Shown here in pieces: positions 45,144 to 58,600 of a stretch of 64,000 nucleotides of DNA. Made by a program: the position numbers and the translations under genes. Source of the DNA: Amoebophrya sp. A120. Lineage: Eukaryota; Sar; Dinophyceae; Syndiniales; Amoebophryaceae. The stretch lies in contig CAJINV010000001.1 in assembly GCA_905178155.1 (NCBI GenBank), positions 14,756,142 to 14,820,141 on the forward strand. Reading direction: 5' to 3'. Positions within the stretch are counted from its first letter, which is position 1. Each line of letters opens with the position of its first letter. The notes under the pieces are model-generated. The model was given only the letters and a program-made list of their open reading frames with translations. It searched no databases and had not been told where the DNA came from.

Positions 45144-48100
45144 TTTTCCTTGTACGTGCCTTTGAAATTGAATCACAATCAAGAAATGGTATTATAATAT
45201 CTTCATTGACAAACAAGACAAAAATGCGATGTAGAAGATGTAGTGGCTATAAGTGACATCAATGTCAGACTGAAATACAGCTACAGACGCAGACCGGCCG
45301 GTACTTGTGACCGGAGGGAAAAACACGACCGCGTTGCGCACGAACAAGACGATTACGATTGCTCTTCAACAAAAAAGATAAACAACATCCACTTATCTAC
45401 GTATCTATGTACTTCGCAAGAAGCTGAAGCCAGAAATGGCTGCAGCTCAGCGCACTACACCCCTACTTTGCAACCGGAGACCTCTTCTATTTATTTTAAT
45501 TTCGTGTTTCAAAAAAAATACTACGAAAGGCGGATAAAGCAAAATGAAAATATCACATCGGATCGGCGATAAAATCATACGACTGCACAACTCTCCTGGG
45601 ACCTCGAAAATCTTGATCTTCGTGAAACAGGAAGGGAAAGCAGACGAATGACTATTGACACCACGACCTAGTACTTGAATACACAAATCACGTGTGAAAA
45701 AAATCTGGTATCCAGCACATCACGACTGACGAAAAATCTAATTACAGCCACGAACCATTTCTGCCCCAGCACGCGCGGTTTATGTTCCGACGCAGTTAAA
45801 CTCGCACCGACAATGAGGACCCAGACAGAAAACAGGCACCGATCATGCGACGTAGTACTTATCCATGATTACGAATCGCAGGACTCACAAAATGAGAGCG
45901 AGACAAAGTCCTGTTTTGTTCCAGGAGAAATTTCAATGCATCCAAAATCCATCGAACAACAGATCTGGTCTCGCTCTGCCGATGAGCTTTGTGAGTTTCG
46001 CCAATGAGAAAGAAATGTTGGTCTAGCTGCTTTGATATAGGCCCCATCGGGATTATTTTCGTGAATTGAACGTCTTCAGGTGTACAAACACAAGCTCCAG
46101 ATGCAGTATAAATCATTCTTGACCATAGTACTGAGGAAATATGCGTCGGGTAGTAGTTGCTTTGGCTTTCGTACTGGTTCGTCCCTGCTGCAAACTGTAT
46201 GTTACAAGCACTAAAAAACTACAACCCAGACACATCAAAAAACTTAATTGCTAAAAAGTAAAACCACGAAACAGGACCGCCACCGGGAATTTCTCTTTGA
46301 CTCCTCTGCTCCAAATTCCAAAAAACATTCCCCGATTGATTAGTAATTGTTCCCGGAGAGACCTAGACAAGACCATTACTTTGTTCTGGAGGAGCGTGAC
46401 TTGAAGTTAAATCAGATCCATGCTTGCTAATGCTAATAACCATCTCAAACAAGCTCAACATCCATATTCGCATTTTTCAAGTCTAGTATATTATATTCAA
46501 ACGCGCAGTAGTTGTGTCCAGCTCGCACTGCACAGAGAAAAGCGGATAAGGAGTGTAGGGCTCTTGTGTCCTCGTCCTCTGCTTTGACAAATCATTTTCG
46601 GCAAAAATTCTATCGATGGCGATATTTTTGGCGATCCCTGCACATGCAATTTTCGTTCGCAACAGGAACCTGAAGTGCAGTACATTCATCGCTGAGGGTG
46701 AAGGAATAAGACCCAAAGGAAAATTGGGAAGTCTAACTCTGCATACAATTTCGTAAGAATGGTATCTTCATCCCTATCCCGAACCATCCCGAGGGTCATT
46801 CTCAGCACCACTACCGTCTGTCACCGCCGTATTTGTATCCTCTAGCGGTCCACATTACGTAATCGAAAGCAAAACGAGGCTGGACATGAAAAAGGATAAA
46901 CATAAAGGTGTTGCCGATCCTCGCTACCTAGTTAAATAAGAAAAAAAAGCTTCGAAGCAGACCACGAAAAGATCAATTAGAAGCCAACTACGGTAAAAAG
47001 GTTAAACCAACGTTCATAAGACTAAAGAGGAAGCAAACGCTATAAAACCAAACAGACGACCATTGCAATCAGATTTGGATTTGGTTCTGTTTAAGCACAT
47101 ATTTTAACATCTCCCTGAACTTAGAGCCACGCAGTCGCGCCGTCGAATTTTATAACCTGAACACGACTCGTAGAGAGTTATTAATGTCCGGCGAAGCCGC
47201 TGCTCGATGATCATACTCGTTTGGTTCTTTACTACATGAGTTTACTTGCGACAAGTCGTCGAGGCGTGGTCGCAACGGCCTGTCTGCGGTGCTGTTGACA
47301 CGTGTCTCTGGCAATCAACGTGAGAAGTGGTCTCGCCCTCGTGTAGAAGTTAGTAGACATGCGCTTCTACAACATTGAACCTGTAATACAGACGCAAGGA
47401 AAAGAGTAGACATCTTCTTCTTCACAAAAGTCCGGTGGCGTGGAAAAAAGCTCGGAAAATGCCTGTTGCTCTTGTTCCATCTACTTGCAATAGTCATACC
47501 AGCAGGTCTTTGTTGTGCTGTTGGGGTCATAGGGACGATGATCTTCTTCACCTTTGTGTTTTTTGGTTCCCCAAAACGGGAGAGCAGCAACATGCTGAGC
47601 ACTAGTAGAAGTGCACCAGCAGAGCAGACTCATGGTGGAGTGATGCCTTTCGTCCTGCGGAACTCAAAGCCTATGCTTGTCGCTGTTGCAGTGGGGCTCG
47701 CTAGTTGTACTCAGTTAAATCTAGCACTAGCAGGATCTCCAAGATAGGCTTTGTACTATGTGTATGTTCCTGGTCGTCAATTTGATGCCACTTTCTTGTT
47801 TTGCTTTTTTGAGACCCTCCCTGTACTATGCTGAAGTTTTGATTTGTTGTCTTAGCTTTCGATAAAAGGACGTCTACAAGACGAACTAGGAGCTCACCTG
47901 TAGGTCGAGCGTTCTTTGGTAGACAGAGCAGAGCCAGTGCCGTGACTCGAACCAGTATACTGCAGATTTATTTTTGCCCCGTTCCTCAACACGTGCACGT
48001 CATTGAAGGAACCTGCAATATTTCGCAGTCTTTCCCCCAACGGCAGACACTCGCCGTACGATCGCGACCGTGCTTGCAGCTGCCCCGTCGTAGCTCTCAG

Positions 48101-48932
48101 CTTGTGGAGCGAACAACAGAAATCGGCTACGGGTGTAACTACAGACTGTATCGGCTTCGGCTCCAGTGTCGGCATAAATACTTACGCACGGAACCACCGC
48201 AGTCCGGTTGTAGGGTTGTAGTTAGTTCTTTCACCAATTTTCAGTTTCGACGAGGTTGGACTTCCTCCCTACTCATGCTGATGCATTCAGATTATAGCGA
48301 CAACATGAAAACGGGTTCGTAAGCAGGGCGTAACTAATGAAGGTGCTTCGGTGAAACTTTCGGAAGTTGGCCCCGGAAAAAAGCGCACTTCGAGAGTTGT
48401 GCCTAAGCGAGGAAAATTGTACGTCGATAGTATTGAGGGGACGAGAAGAACTAATTTAATACTGTAGGGCTTAGTGTGGTCACCGGGAAAGGTACAATTC
48501 TATGATTATGTTATGCTGTGTACAGCTATATGTTCGGAGCATCCTTTACACGAGTATTGGAATCCGAAGAAGTCCTACTTCTCACTGCTGCTTCAGCTTC
48601 GCAGATTCTGACCATTCGTCTACCGCCGCGGTGCTGCTATTTGGAAGCGGCAGCTGCTGAACTGCAGCCCAGTCTAGCTCTTCCTTTTCGTCGACATTTC
48701 CGAGTTCGTTGATCCAGGAAAAGAAACCCATCGCGAACTTCGGGAAAGTCGGCACAATCCGCGGCTGTTGAGTTTATTTTTTCACAAAGCATAATTGCAA
48801 TAGATGTAGTTCCGACTGCGGTTCTGGCGCGACTTTAACGGGATCTTCATGGTCACTGGTCTGACGTTCTTGGAGGAATAGATGCAACACGACACGTGCG
48901 GTGGGTCCGACTAGATAGATTCGATGCCCTAC
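45144..48932. other. Largest gene-poor stretch, one weak exon candidate
   Basis: About 3.8 kb. Most of it has only short frames. The exceptions are a minus-strand candidate exon at 48175-47898 and, opposite a different part, a 93-codon plus-strand frame at 47466-47747 with a hydrophobic N-terminus, which I do not accept. No RNA gene or transposon ends recognised. Confidence 0.5.
47898..48175 (-). CDS. Candidate exon of an unknown gene
   Basis: An ATG at 48175 opens a frame (MPTLEPKPIQSVVTPVADFC onward; SYGECLPLGERLRNIAGSF in the middle) of about 92 codons that ends on a strong GTGAGC donor at 47897. Composition and codon use look plausible for this genome. I could not find a downstream exon that continues it in frame, so it may be the 5' part of a short gene or chance. 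Confidence 0.3.
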
Positions 48933-51900
48933 TTAGCCAATCCAAGTTCTTCTACAACTAGTGATGTGGTTCTCGTTCTGCTTCTGGATCTGGAAGAATG
49001 AATAGAATAAAAAAACAATGTACATGTAGTGCAACCATAAAAAAACAATACCACAACTCCGTGCTTCTTGAGGACTTCAACGTACCCTGGGTACATGGCC
49101 GTGTAGTGCGAGTGACTGATCCCCGGCATACAGTGGTGTATGCTCTGCATGTTGAGGCCTCCCGATATTATGTACCAGAAGTAGGAGTCCGGGCAGAAGT
49201 CCGCTGTGTAGGCGATCTGCTCTCGCACCCACCGACCCATCATCGGGTTCGGGTGCGGCTCGCGTGCTAGGTCTTCGTCGCTAAGCTTTAGTATGTCCTG
49301 CGTGGAGCCCTGGTAGCCAACGATTTCGTAAGGGTGGACGTTATCTGTGCCCTTTTCGAGACGCCTGAGTTTTTTTTTGAAAAAAACTTTTTTTTGATGC
49401 CCCCCGGTTGCAGAATTTGTACGAAGAATGCATACTAAAAATCTTCGTCAACAAAAATGTAGAAGCACGAGCATCGTATGACTTTTCTCTAAAAAACGTA
49501 CTTTCTCGCGTTCGCTTCGACGTGCGATTCGCAGGGCTCGTTGATGTGCGCGCCCTGCGTGAAGAGGAGGAAGACCCAGCTGGCGACGAAGATCATCGGG
49601 CAGAAGAGCAGAAAGTACTGGAAGGGCCCGAGGCAATACACGCCGACGACCCACCACAGTGCGACGCAAGCGAGTTCCATGGCCATCGGCTTCCACAGGT
49701 CCTTCATCAAGGACTTGAGGTGCCGGCACTGTTCGTAGCGAAATTGGAACTTCTGCGCCTCCGGCACCGTGTCGTCAAAGGGGCCCACGAACACCGGCAC
49801 TTCCAGCAGGAGGTCCAGCGGAACCATCACGTTTAGGTGTAGGCTCGTCGTCGGAAGCACCGCGATGATCAGGGCAAGTTGCCACCTGGCAGTGATTTTT
49901 CGATAGTGGATTTTCATTTTCTTCATTCTATCTTCTTGCATGAAGTCCTTCATGAAGTTCTTTCATGATTATTCTTCATTTTTCGTCATCTACATTTAAT
50001 TCTATCCGAAATCCCTGCGAAGGGATACTACTAGGAGGCGTTCGGTGGACAGAAAACGGCAAAAGATGTCCAAAATGCAAGCAAGGTATCTATTGTTTCA
50101 TACTTGGTGTGCCACTCCGCTTTGTTGAACAGCCTACTGGCTCGGACGAGCGGGCGGAAGTGAAAAAGGTCCACGTCGTCGATCAGGTTTGTGAACTGAT
50201 GATGCTGAATCACGTGCTGGATCGTCCAGGCGGCGTGGTTAAACATCAAGGGGAATCCGCCGATCAGCGATGCGAAGCCTGTTTTATTGATAAGGAAGTC
50301 AGTTTCCAGTTGCAAAAATCGTGCCAATTGATTCTCAACTTGGGTCAATGAATTTGTTCTCCATTCATAGCAAAAAAAAAGATGATGCGGAGTAGAGACG
50401 ACCAGCCAGCGTGCACATGAAGCACGACTGTGCAGTTTATTTTTTCAGGTTGTCATCCAATCAGGTTAAGGACTATCTAGCTATCCTTTTCAAAATAAAC
50501 GAAGCAAAAGTAGTTTTTTTACGATTCACGGTGTCGTTCGGGAAAGCTGCAAAATGCGACGCGTCGTGGGAGATGGAGGCACCGTATAGCCATTGTAGCA
50601 ACTGTTTTGTGGTTTGGAAAGAAAGAATTTGGTTCTGGTCTCCTAGACCTAGTCATATGCAAATGCATGATCATTTTCTTGCAATAGTCGACGTCTTTCT
50701 CGTCTACTTCCTTGATGTGTTATAAGCTTCTCGTTAAGCAGCATCAGCAATAAAAATTTCGGTACCGGAAGCATCAGCGTCGCGACCAGCGAGCCCCGGG
50801 TGAACATGAAGTAGACGCAGACCCAGCATAGCAGGTAGACGCAAATCATGAAGGTACAGACCCCGAAGGTGAGATTATGTGGCTTGCCCACGGTTTGAAA
50901 ACTGAGTTTTGTCCCCAGCTCGCCCCCCCGTGGTCCCGTGGAACTACTACCATTCGGCTTGGCCGCCCGATCCTTGAAGAAGTCTCGCGCGAACTGGCGC
51001 AGGTCTTCCTGAAGCGGGTCCGCCGGGGGAAGGCGCCTGCGCTTCACCCCGGCGGCGATTTCGCGCTCGACTTCGGGGGTTTTGATTTCGTACGGACCCA
51101 TCATCTTGTCGAGCTTGTCCCGAGAGATGAAGGTGTGGTAGGATTCGAACAGGATGGTGCAGTCCGAGTTTTTCGTCAGAATCAGTGGCCAGCTACCGCC
51201 GGGGTGCGAGGCCATAAACTTCGTCAAATCGTACTGCTTTCCGTAAATCGTCCAGGTCGGCTTCTCCTCCGGGATTCGGCTGCTGCTACTAGACGAGGAG
51301 GCTTGCCCAGAACCTGTGAGCGGCTTCTCCCCGCCTGCTGTAGCCGCGAGAGCCTGCATTTGATGTTCCACAAACACCGGTGGCGCAACGTATTCCGGGC
51401 GGAAGGTGCGCACCTTTTCTGCGCGACTGATTTCCTCAACGACTTCTTCCCGATCTGCCTTGATGGAGGAGGCCGTGCTGGACACGTCGTCCGACTTGGC
51501 GTCGTTGGAGGAGGTGGTTGTCGTATCTTTGTCATCCGAGGAGGCTGTAGTGCTGTCGACCGCCGCGGTGGTAGCTGTTCTGGTGCCATGTATTGTTGTG
51601 TGGCCTCGATTTTTCAGATTCTTCTTGCTGTGCGTCTTCGTGCGTACCGATGAAGAGGTCGTCGTCGTGATTGGCGAACTCGAAGAACATGCCTTCGATG
51701 TTGTGCCGGCGACTACTCGTGCGGATGAAGATCCGGGGACTTCCACATCGACTATGTCGTCATCCACGTCGACCTCGGAGACACTAGCGTCCGCCCCGTC
51801 GTCGAGATCCTCATCAACACCAGCCGGCGCGGCGGTGGACACGGTGCTTGCAATGCTCTTGACGGAGTCGACGCGCGGGAAAAGTCGGCGCTGGCATCCC

Positions 51901-52705
51901 AAGCGGATGCGGTCGACGAAATCTTTGACGGCGGCAAGAGCCGCATCTATCGCTCCCGAGTTTGGCGGCGAAACACTATTGCTTGATGCCGCCGGGGCGT
52001 GCAAAGAATTGCTGGAAATGGCTGCCCCTTTAAGAGGCGTCGTAGGGCTGATTGCCGGAAGTTTTCGCAACTCTGTTTCGGACAGCGTTGCCACACCTGG
52101 AGTTGCAGTTTCGTTTATCGTTGCATGGCAAGATAATGACTCTTTCGTTTCTCACCCAGAACATCGCAAGAAAATCAAACGGACTCGTGCTTCTCCTATT
52201 CCTTCAGTAGCAGTACTGTACAGCCAAAATAAAAGCGCAAACAATAGAAGTGAAAAGTAGAGGTACCTGGATTTGCTGTTTGTCGCAGTTCCTCGGTACC
52301 CGCGCCACTACCGGATTGTCCGCCGAGCCGCAGGAAATTTCTCCATGTTGAAAAAGACGAGGAGCGGATCCAGCAGTTGATGTGTCGCAGTGCGGTTTTG
52401 ACAGCAAACTGGGCTGCGGTCGCGCTGGCGACGACGAGGACGACGAGGACCAAAATCACGTAGGGTGCCAGGGACAGCACGTACAGCCGGTTGAGCAGAA
52501 CGGTGAGAATGTTGTCGCCAAAATCGATCAGCAGGGGGGCTCCCTGCCAAAACGCGACGAAATCTTCGAAAAATCCGCCCCAGAAAACCAGAGGGTTCCA
52601 GTGAATCTGATGCACCTCGTAGGAGGACCACCCGGACGGCGCCGCGGCTGGCTCCGCCCCAACTCCTGCTGGTCCGAAGAGAAAGCCGTCGAGTAGCGAT
52701 GTCAT
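48933..52705 (-). CDS. Cytochrome b5-fused front-end fatty acid desaturase
   Basis: Seven exons (52705-52267, 52096-50766, 50601-50523, 50278-50104, 49885-49502, 49364-49052, 48989-48933), all in phase, give about 925 residues. A cytochrome b5 domain at about residues 420-500 has HPGGSWPLIL and the second haem His in FESYHTF. The diiron His boxes are HDASH (in a 79-bp exon), QHVIQHHQFTN and QSIHH. A Gln in front of the last box is the hallmark of front-end desaturases that make polyunsaturated acyl chains. Membrane segments flank the boxes. The N-terminal 400 residues are unusual: one membrane-spanning stretch (LAPYVILVLVVLVVASATA) and then a Ser/Thr/Asp-rich linker. The usual family length is about 450 residues. 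Regioselectivity cannot be read from sequence. The C-terminal exon is the least certain. Confidence 0.88.
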
Positions 52706-55684
52706 TTCGTTTTCTATTCGATTTGTGTTTCGTAAATCTAATTCCGTAGCCCCAGGCCCAAGAAAAAAACTACCCTGTTTTTCTTGCACCGGCGCCAATT
52801 TTTGAGATCAAGCTGATATTACACGTTGTCGTCTTGTCTTTGATTTCGGAAGCCACCCATTCTCTAGTGGGATATATTCGATGTCGATTTGGGTACCATA
52901 CCTATCAAAAATTATCAAGAAATTTGAAAACAACTAAAACTTATGAATGTATGCGTACGTTCAGCGCCTGCAACGTTTTATCGACAAGCAATGACAGGTG
53001 CAAAAGATACGCGGAATCGAAAAGAGCCAGGCTTTACAATCCTCACTCCCCTCGTTTGTTAGAGTCTTAGTGAATTTTTCAAGAGGAGGTCAACAACATT
53101 TTATGTCCCACCCCTCCTGAGTATTTGTTTCAAAGTCCGGATCTGCAGCTGCGCTTGCTGAATTAGGTAGAAGGGAATTGATTTAGGGGTTAGATGATGT
53201 CGTCCATATAAAAAGCAAGCTGGCGCGAAGATTGGGCAGGGGGGACCGCTAGCTCTACCGCTGCCCCGTCTCAATCATTTATGCAGGACGGAGCGACGGA
53301 AAATTCCGCTTTATTTCGAGCACACACCACCACCAGGGGGTAATGAACTACCTCAAGGAGAAAAAACGATTTATCTTCCTAGACCTCATTTTGAATCACT
53401 ATGATTTGGGTTACTTTGGGGGCTTTAGAGATATCAATGTGCCGTCGGTGGAATAAAATTTTTCCCACTTATAGACGATCCCAATTTAGTGAAGATTGTT
53501 GTTTGGATTTGATGAGCGTTGATTTGAGTTCGTGTTCCACGAGCAGGCACTTCGAATATTCTCCGATAGGAAACAGCGTCTAGACCGATGCCGAAAATTC
53601 ATTGCACGCACCGCTAGCACACGATGACGCAAGAACGATGCCGTCGCGTGGAAAAAAAAAGAGTTAGAATGTACTTAAGTAAGTATGTAGATCTAGCAGG
53701 AATTTTCTTGTGAATGATGGAAGAGCTGCAGGAGGAACGCCCTCCGCTGTGTGGAGATGATTCTTTCGCACTAGTGAAGGATGAAATTTTCATTCGACTG
53801 CATTCTGGTGTTTAGCAATGCCTTGAACTACTGGTTTAGCTTCACCGGGCTGTATCGTGTGGGCAAGAAGTGTCGGGTAGTCAGTAACAGTTTCGGTTGT
53901 AACTACCGCCAAAATAGACGTTTGTATACTTAGGGGTTTTAATTGGAAGTTAGTTGTACTGTGTTAATGAAATGATGGAGACGGAATCGTGACGTGAGGA
54001 AATGCAAATGTTGCAGAGTCGTTCATTTTTCTAAATCGCACCATATAAAGGCCGCACAGTGCTACCATCTGCACTACGCCTTGGCTTTTCTTGCACAACC
54101 ACGACAGAATGTAATTTTTCTTTCGTCTTCATAAAAAATCCGTTACTGGTCCACTGGCTAAGTGGTGGTCGCGTAAAAGGCATGCAGAAGTTCGATGCTG
54201 AGCCTGAACCAAAAAAAATTTAGAAGTTCGTTCCTCCTCCCGAAACTCTAGTTCTGTTGAATCGCCAGATTCGGTGCGTCCGCTGCACGAGCAAACGCTG
54301 CCGATTCTGTATGAGAATAGACGAAAGTTTCAGAGTTCAGATACACTTCTAAATTTTGTCTACGTAATAAAAAATTCTTCATCACGTAGATCGTCGTTGA
54401 GTGCTGCCGCAAATAAGTACAATCATAATCTCCGAGTCTACAACAAACGGACATTTTCCGAGCGACAGGTGGAAAGAGACAGATTTTTTCGTTGCTCCGG
54501 AAACAGATACGAGCACCACTGGAGGTGTATTGAAGATACAACAGACCCAAACTGGAAACTCCTCAACAGACGGCTGGCCAAAAATTATGATACAAACAAA
54601 TCCGACACGTAGTTTTTTCTCACTTTGAATAAAGTTGCGAAGTGCAGGAAAAAGAATTTCAACTCTCCAGGTGCAAGCAGTAAAAGCAAATTGCAGTTGG
54701 ATAAACTACAACTACCACATACTAACTTGTATTACTAGAGAACTAGCAGCAGTAAACTGATATCTTGACTTCGATTAATGTCTGCATGTATCCGACAACC
54801 CTTACCCTCTGCCTGTAGATACCGCGATTGGTATTTCATAAAAACCGAAACTTCAGCCAGATGAAACGCTGCCGTCAACATGAACCGACACGGTCTAGGT
54901 TGGGTGATTATGTCTCTAAAAAACTTCTCGCTATTTTTCGCATGCGAAACGGACCATAGTCATAGTATCCACAAAAAGTAAGCGTGAGATTGGATTGCAA
55001 AAAACAAAAATTGGAAGAAGCATGTGCATGACCTGCTTGAGGGTCTACCTTTACCGATATTCCGGGTCATGATATATCAGGAAACTGAGCCCAATAGCAA
55101 TACAGCACGTACACTTACTCGTAAGTAGTCGTAGAGATGATGTTCATTCTTGATTTGTCTATTTGTAAATTGAAGACAGGCCTCGTCGTCCCATCATTCG
55201 CGCAAGTTCTTGAGTGCTTCGTCTTTGCTGAAGCTACAGAAAAACACAACCAGAAGAACCAGCACAAGCAGATAAGCTATAAAACGCGTAAACACATCGA
55301 CATCTACACAACCAAAAAGATGAGGAGTGATTTCGTGAAAAACGCCTCGTATGGAAGCGAAAGTTGCGTGTTGTGGTGCAACGGCAGAATTATTGAGAAG
55401 TCGTGCTTGTGGCCCACTTCATCGTGCAGTCGTGAAGGTGTGAAAGCATAAAGCAAGGTTTTCACTCAGGAGTCGTGTAAGAATGAATCAACTGTCATTG
55501 TCGCTGACGAAGAAGATTTCAAAAAAAACATGGCACTGGGCCGGCCGCTGCCGCTCGGCTCTACGTGGCCGGGTGTCGCTTGCTGGTGTAGTGACGCCAG
55601 GTGGTCGCTGGTCTGTCAGGGAGGATCGTAGACGTCGCTATTTTGATTCACGAGCGCAGCGGCTTTATTTTCTCGAGAAATAAT
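52706..55684. other. Intergenic, no gene seen
   Basis: About 3 kb between the DHHC gene's stop and the desaturase start. Frames of 60-110 codons occur on both strands but none has family features or good splice context. No tRNA or repeat that I can support. Confidence 0.55.
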
Positions 55685-58600
55685 TCAGAGCCTGGGGTCC
55701 CGTCCTCCGTTGCAGAGCATGCTTCTTCTGGCAAGTAGAGAATTCTCCGTCTCTGCAAGTTCGAGGTCGATGAATGCGTGTCGCTCGGTGATGTCCCTGT
55801 CTGGGTCCGTCTGTTGATGCTGTAGAGCTGCAGCCCTGCGTACCGCCCAAGAAAAAGAATTAGCGCCCGCTTTTCTTGCTCCTGCAGCAGGTGCGGCAGG
55901 TGGTTGTAACCTGTGCGACGTAGATGAAGCAGTCCTATGGGGAGATGTGCCTGGCAGCAGTACAGAAGACGACGTCTTGTAAGCCGTCAACAGTGGCGAA
56001 CTGCGACCACAGGCCGGCTCTAGAGCAAGCGGGTCGTCATCAGAAGTCAGTTCTTCTTGGGACGCCGACGGTGATGGTAGCAAAGCCGAGTTCACACGAT
56101 CATTGGGGAGCGTCGTGGCTTGATCCTCTATGGCACACCTGTTAATGCCGTCATATTCATTTATTTTTCGATGCTGCAGCAGTTCTTCCTCGTGCCTGGG
56201 CTCAGCGTCAGGTTCGTCGTCAGAATCGAGCTGTAGACCACCCCCGAAGCGATCGCGTGTGGTATCGAGGACCAGTCTCCGCGGAAAAGCGTCATCACCT
56301 AGTTCTTCTAGTGCTCCTGCGGCCGCGGGCATCCTGGAAGAGAAAGCTGCTCCACAACGCAAAACTGGCGGCGCCTCTAGTTGTCCATCCCCCCCGGCTG
56401 CCAACAGATGCGCAGTGGAAGATCGTGGTAACGGAGAAGAAGAAGAAGACGCATTAGCGGGGCGTGCGGCTTTATTACTTTGCTGCGCCACGAAAGCATT
56501 CGCGTTCTCCAGGCTATGCGCGTTACTATCTCCGGAATCGGGAAATAAAGAATGCGGTCGTGTGGATGACGTGGAAGTACGATGAATTTTGTCGGTGCTC
56601 TCGCGCTCCTCGTCCCTCTTCGTTGCAGCGGGGGCAGTGCTCGAAAAACCCACAGCGGAGGAAGCGGAAGCAGCAGTCGCACAGTGAGACTGAGACAGCG
56701 GGCCTTGGAAGGATCTCGCTTGACGAAGGGTTTCGCTTCGCACACTGTCCGCGAAGTCAAGCTTGTTGGCCGGTGCTGGCCCAGTGCTACTTCTTCGTGT
56801 CTTTCCGTTATTTGCTGCACAGCCCCGCGAGTGCTGCGTAGTACTACTGCTACCGGTGCAGAAGTGATTCTGTGAGGTGGGGCTGTAGTCCTGTTCAAAA
56901 ACGGTCTCTAGAAAGTTGTGCTGCTGCGAACTCGACTGCTCACTGAGTCGCGGCCCTCGCTGTAGTTGCGCGTGTGATGCAGAAGAATGGGGTGGGCAAA
57001 CCGGAAGAACGGTTATGTCGTGATACAAGTCGCTCGACAATGCGGAATCCGCTGTAGTTTGTGATTCTGTTCGCACCAAAGGAGCGTGCCAACTCTTAGC
57101 CGCCGCTTTCGCAACGCAATGGTCAAATGGAGGACTGCTCTGCCGCTCCTGGCGCAACTGGGGCGAGGAAGATTGCCTCGCGGAGTGCTGTCCCTGTTGG
57201 AGAACGAATCCATTCCGCGAAAATAATTCTTGGGTTCTTACTACGGTGCGGTGGTCCGAAACGGAACAATAATCTTGTTGAACAACATCGTCTTCTTCAC
57301 CCTCCTCCGCTATGATTTCAGGAAGCTCCGGCATTGTATTAGGCGCATGACCGCCTGTCGACCCGCTCATATGGCTCCCGTGAGGACGACATCTGCTCGG
57401 GAAGACTACCACTTGGTTCATCTTTCGTGGTCCCCCTAGTTCAACATCTTCACTTCTTGTTGCACTGTCCCTGGTCTGCTGTCGCGCATAGCACATCGAG
57501 TTTGTTGTCTTCCCTGCCTTGTTCTTTCCCCTCCCAAAAAACTGTGTGCCGGTAGTGGTACTGCTTGTTCCGTCATCAGCTTCTTGTTCACGGTAGTACA
57601 AGTACCGTTCAGCACCATCGACATGGTCGGCATTCAGCTGGACATGAAGATTGCTTTGACCAGCAGCAGCGCGGCGAGCGTAGCTGCTCGTCGTGCTTCC
57701 CTCGCTGATGCGAGCACGAGCATGGGCGCTGCTTTCGCATGTATTTCTCGAGCTTGACGGCGCTGGTGACTCATTGGCGGGGTACAAATCTTCGTAAGTG
57801 ATATGATCGCTGGTTCTGTTACGGGCGCTTTTGTAGTGAAGATGGCTACTAGAAGTGGTTGTACCACCTCCTCTCTTCTGCTTCTGGTCGTGGTCGCTTG
57901 ATGTTGTCCTATGTTGTTGATTCCTTTGTTGGTCCTCCTGTTGTCGTCCGCGTCCTCCGGTCTGCTGGCCACGTTGGTATGTGCTCCTGCCGCCGCCTAC
58001 CAGAGGCATGGCGCCGCCTCCTTTGTTCGATGTCCTACTCGAGCGACTATAGGTGGACGTCGAAGTTGAGGTCTTGCTGTCCGGCAGTCCGCGTACGTAT
58101 TCTTGCTCGCTTTCCTGCGTCGTCCTCTTGTCCGCGAGCGGAGGATTAAACACAACCTGCGGCCGGGCTATCCAGGCACGCGGGTCTACCAGCTTAGCGC
58201 CTGCGGATGAAAGGAGTTTCTTTGAAAAATTTTTCCTGCGGTCGTTCTGAGAAACGCAACTGAGAGTAAAAGAGCGAAAAAACCTGCAACAGTTTCATGA
58301 CCATGAAGGATACGGTCGCGGGCAAAGACAAAATGTCAGCACAGATAGAGATACTTTAGTCGCAGAATCAAGTGAAACAGTTCCTTCCAGAAGTTCTTGT
58401 ACCTCTTCCTGCCCAGCAGCCCTCGGTATCGTCAACATCCACCGCAATTTCCTTCAGGTGTTCCTTGGTCGTCTTCCCTTGACACAGCAAAAAGAGATGG
58501 TAGCACCAGAGTGCCACCACTGCAAGAAGACCGCAGGTAATGACCACACACGTGAAGAAGAAGACCCAGTCCGTCGGCGTTTCAAACTGAAACGTGCTCA

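Noticed and set aside
47466-47747. Plus-strand 93-codon frame with a hydrophobic N-terminus
   Set aside because: Would be the only plus-strand gene, has no splice or family support, and the hydrophobic stretch can arise from T-rich sequence.
49365-49500. Poly-T/poly-A tract pair in a desaturase intron as another introner
   Set aside because: The symmetry comes from homopolymer runs. There are no TAT...ATA ends and no target duplication.
53200-54200. Possible tRNA-like stretches near 53240 and 54150
   Set aside because: Fragments resemble D- or T-loop sequence, but no cloverleaf with paired acceptor and anticodon stems could be drawn.
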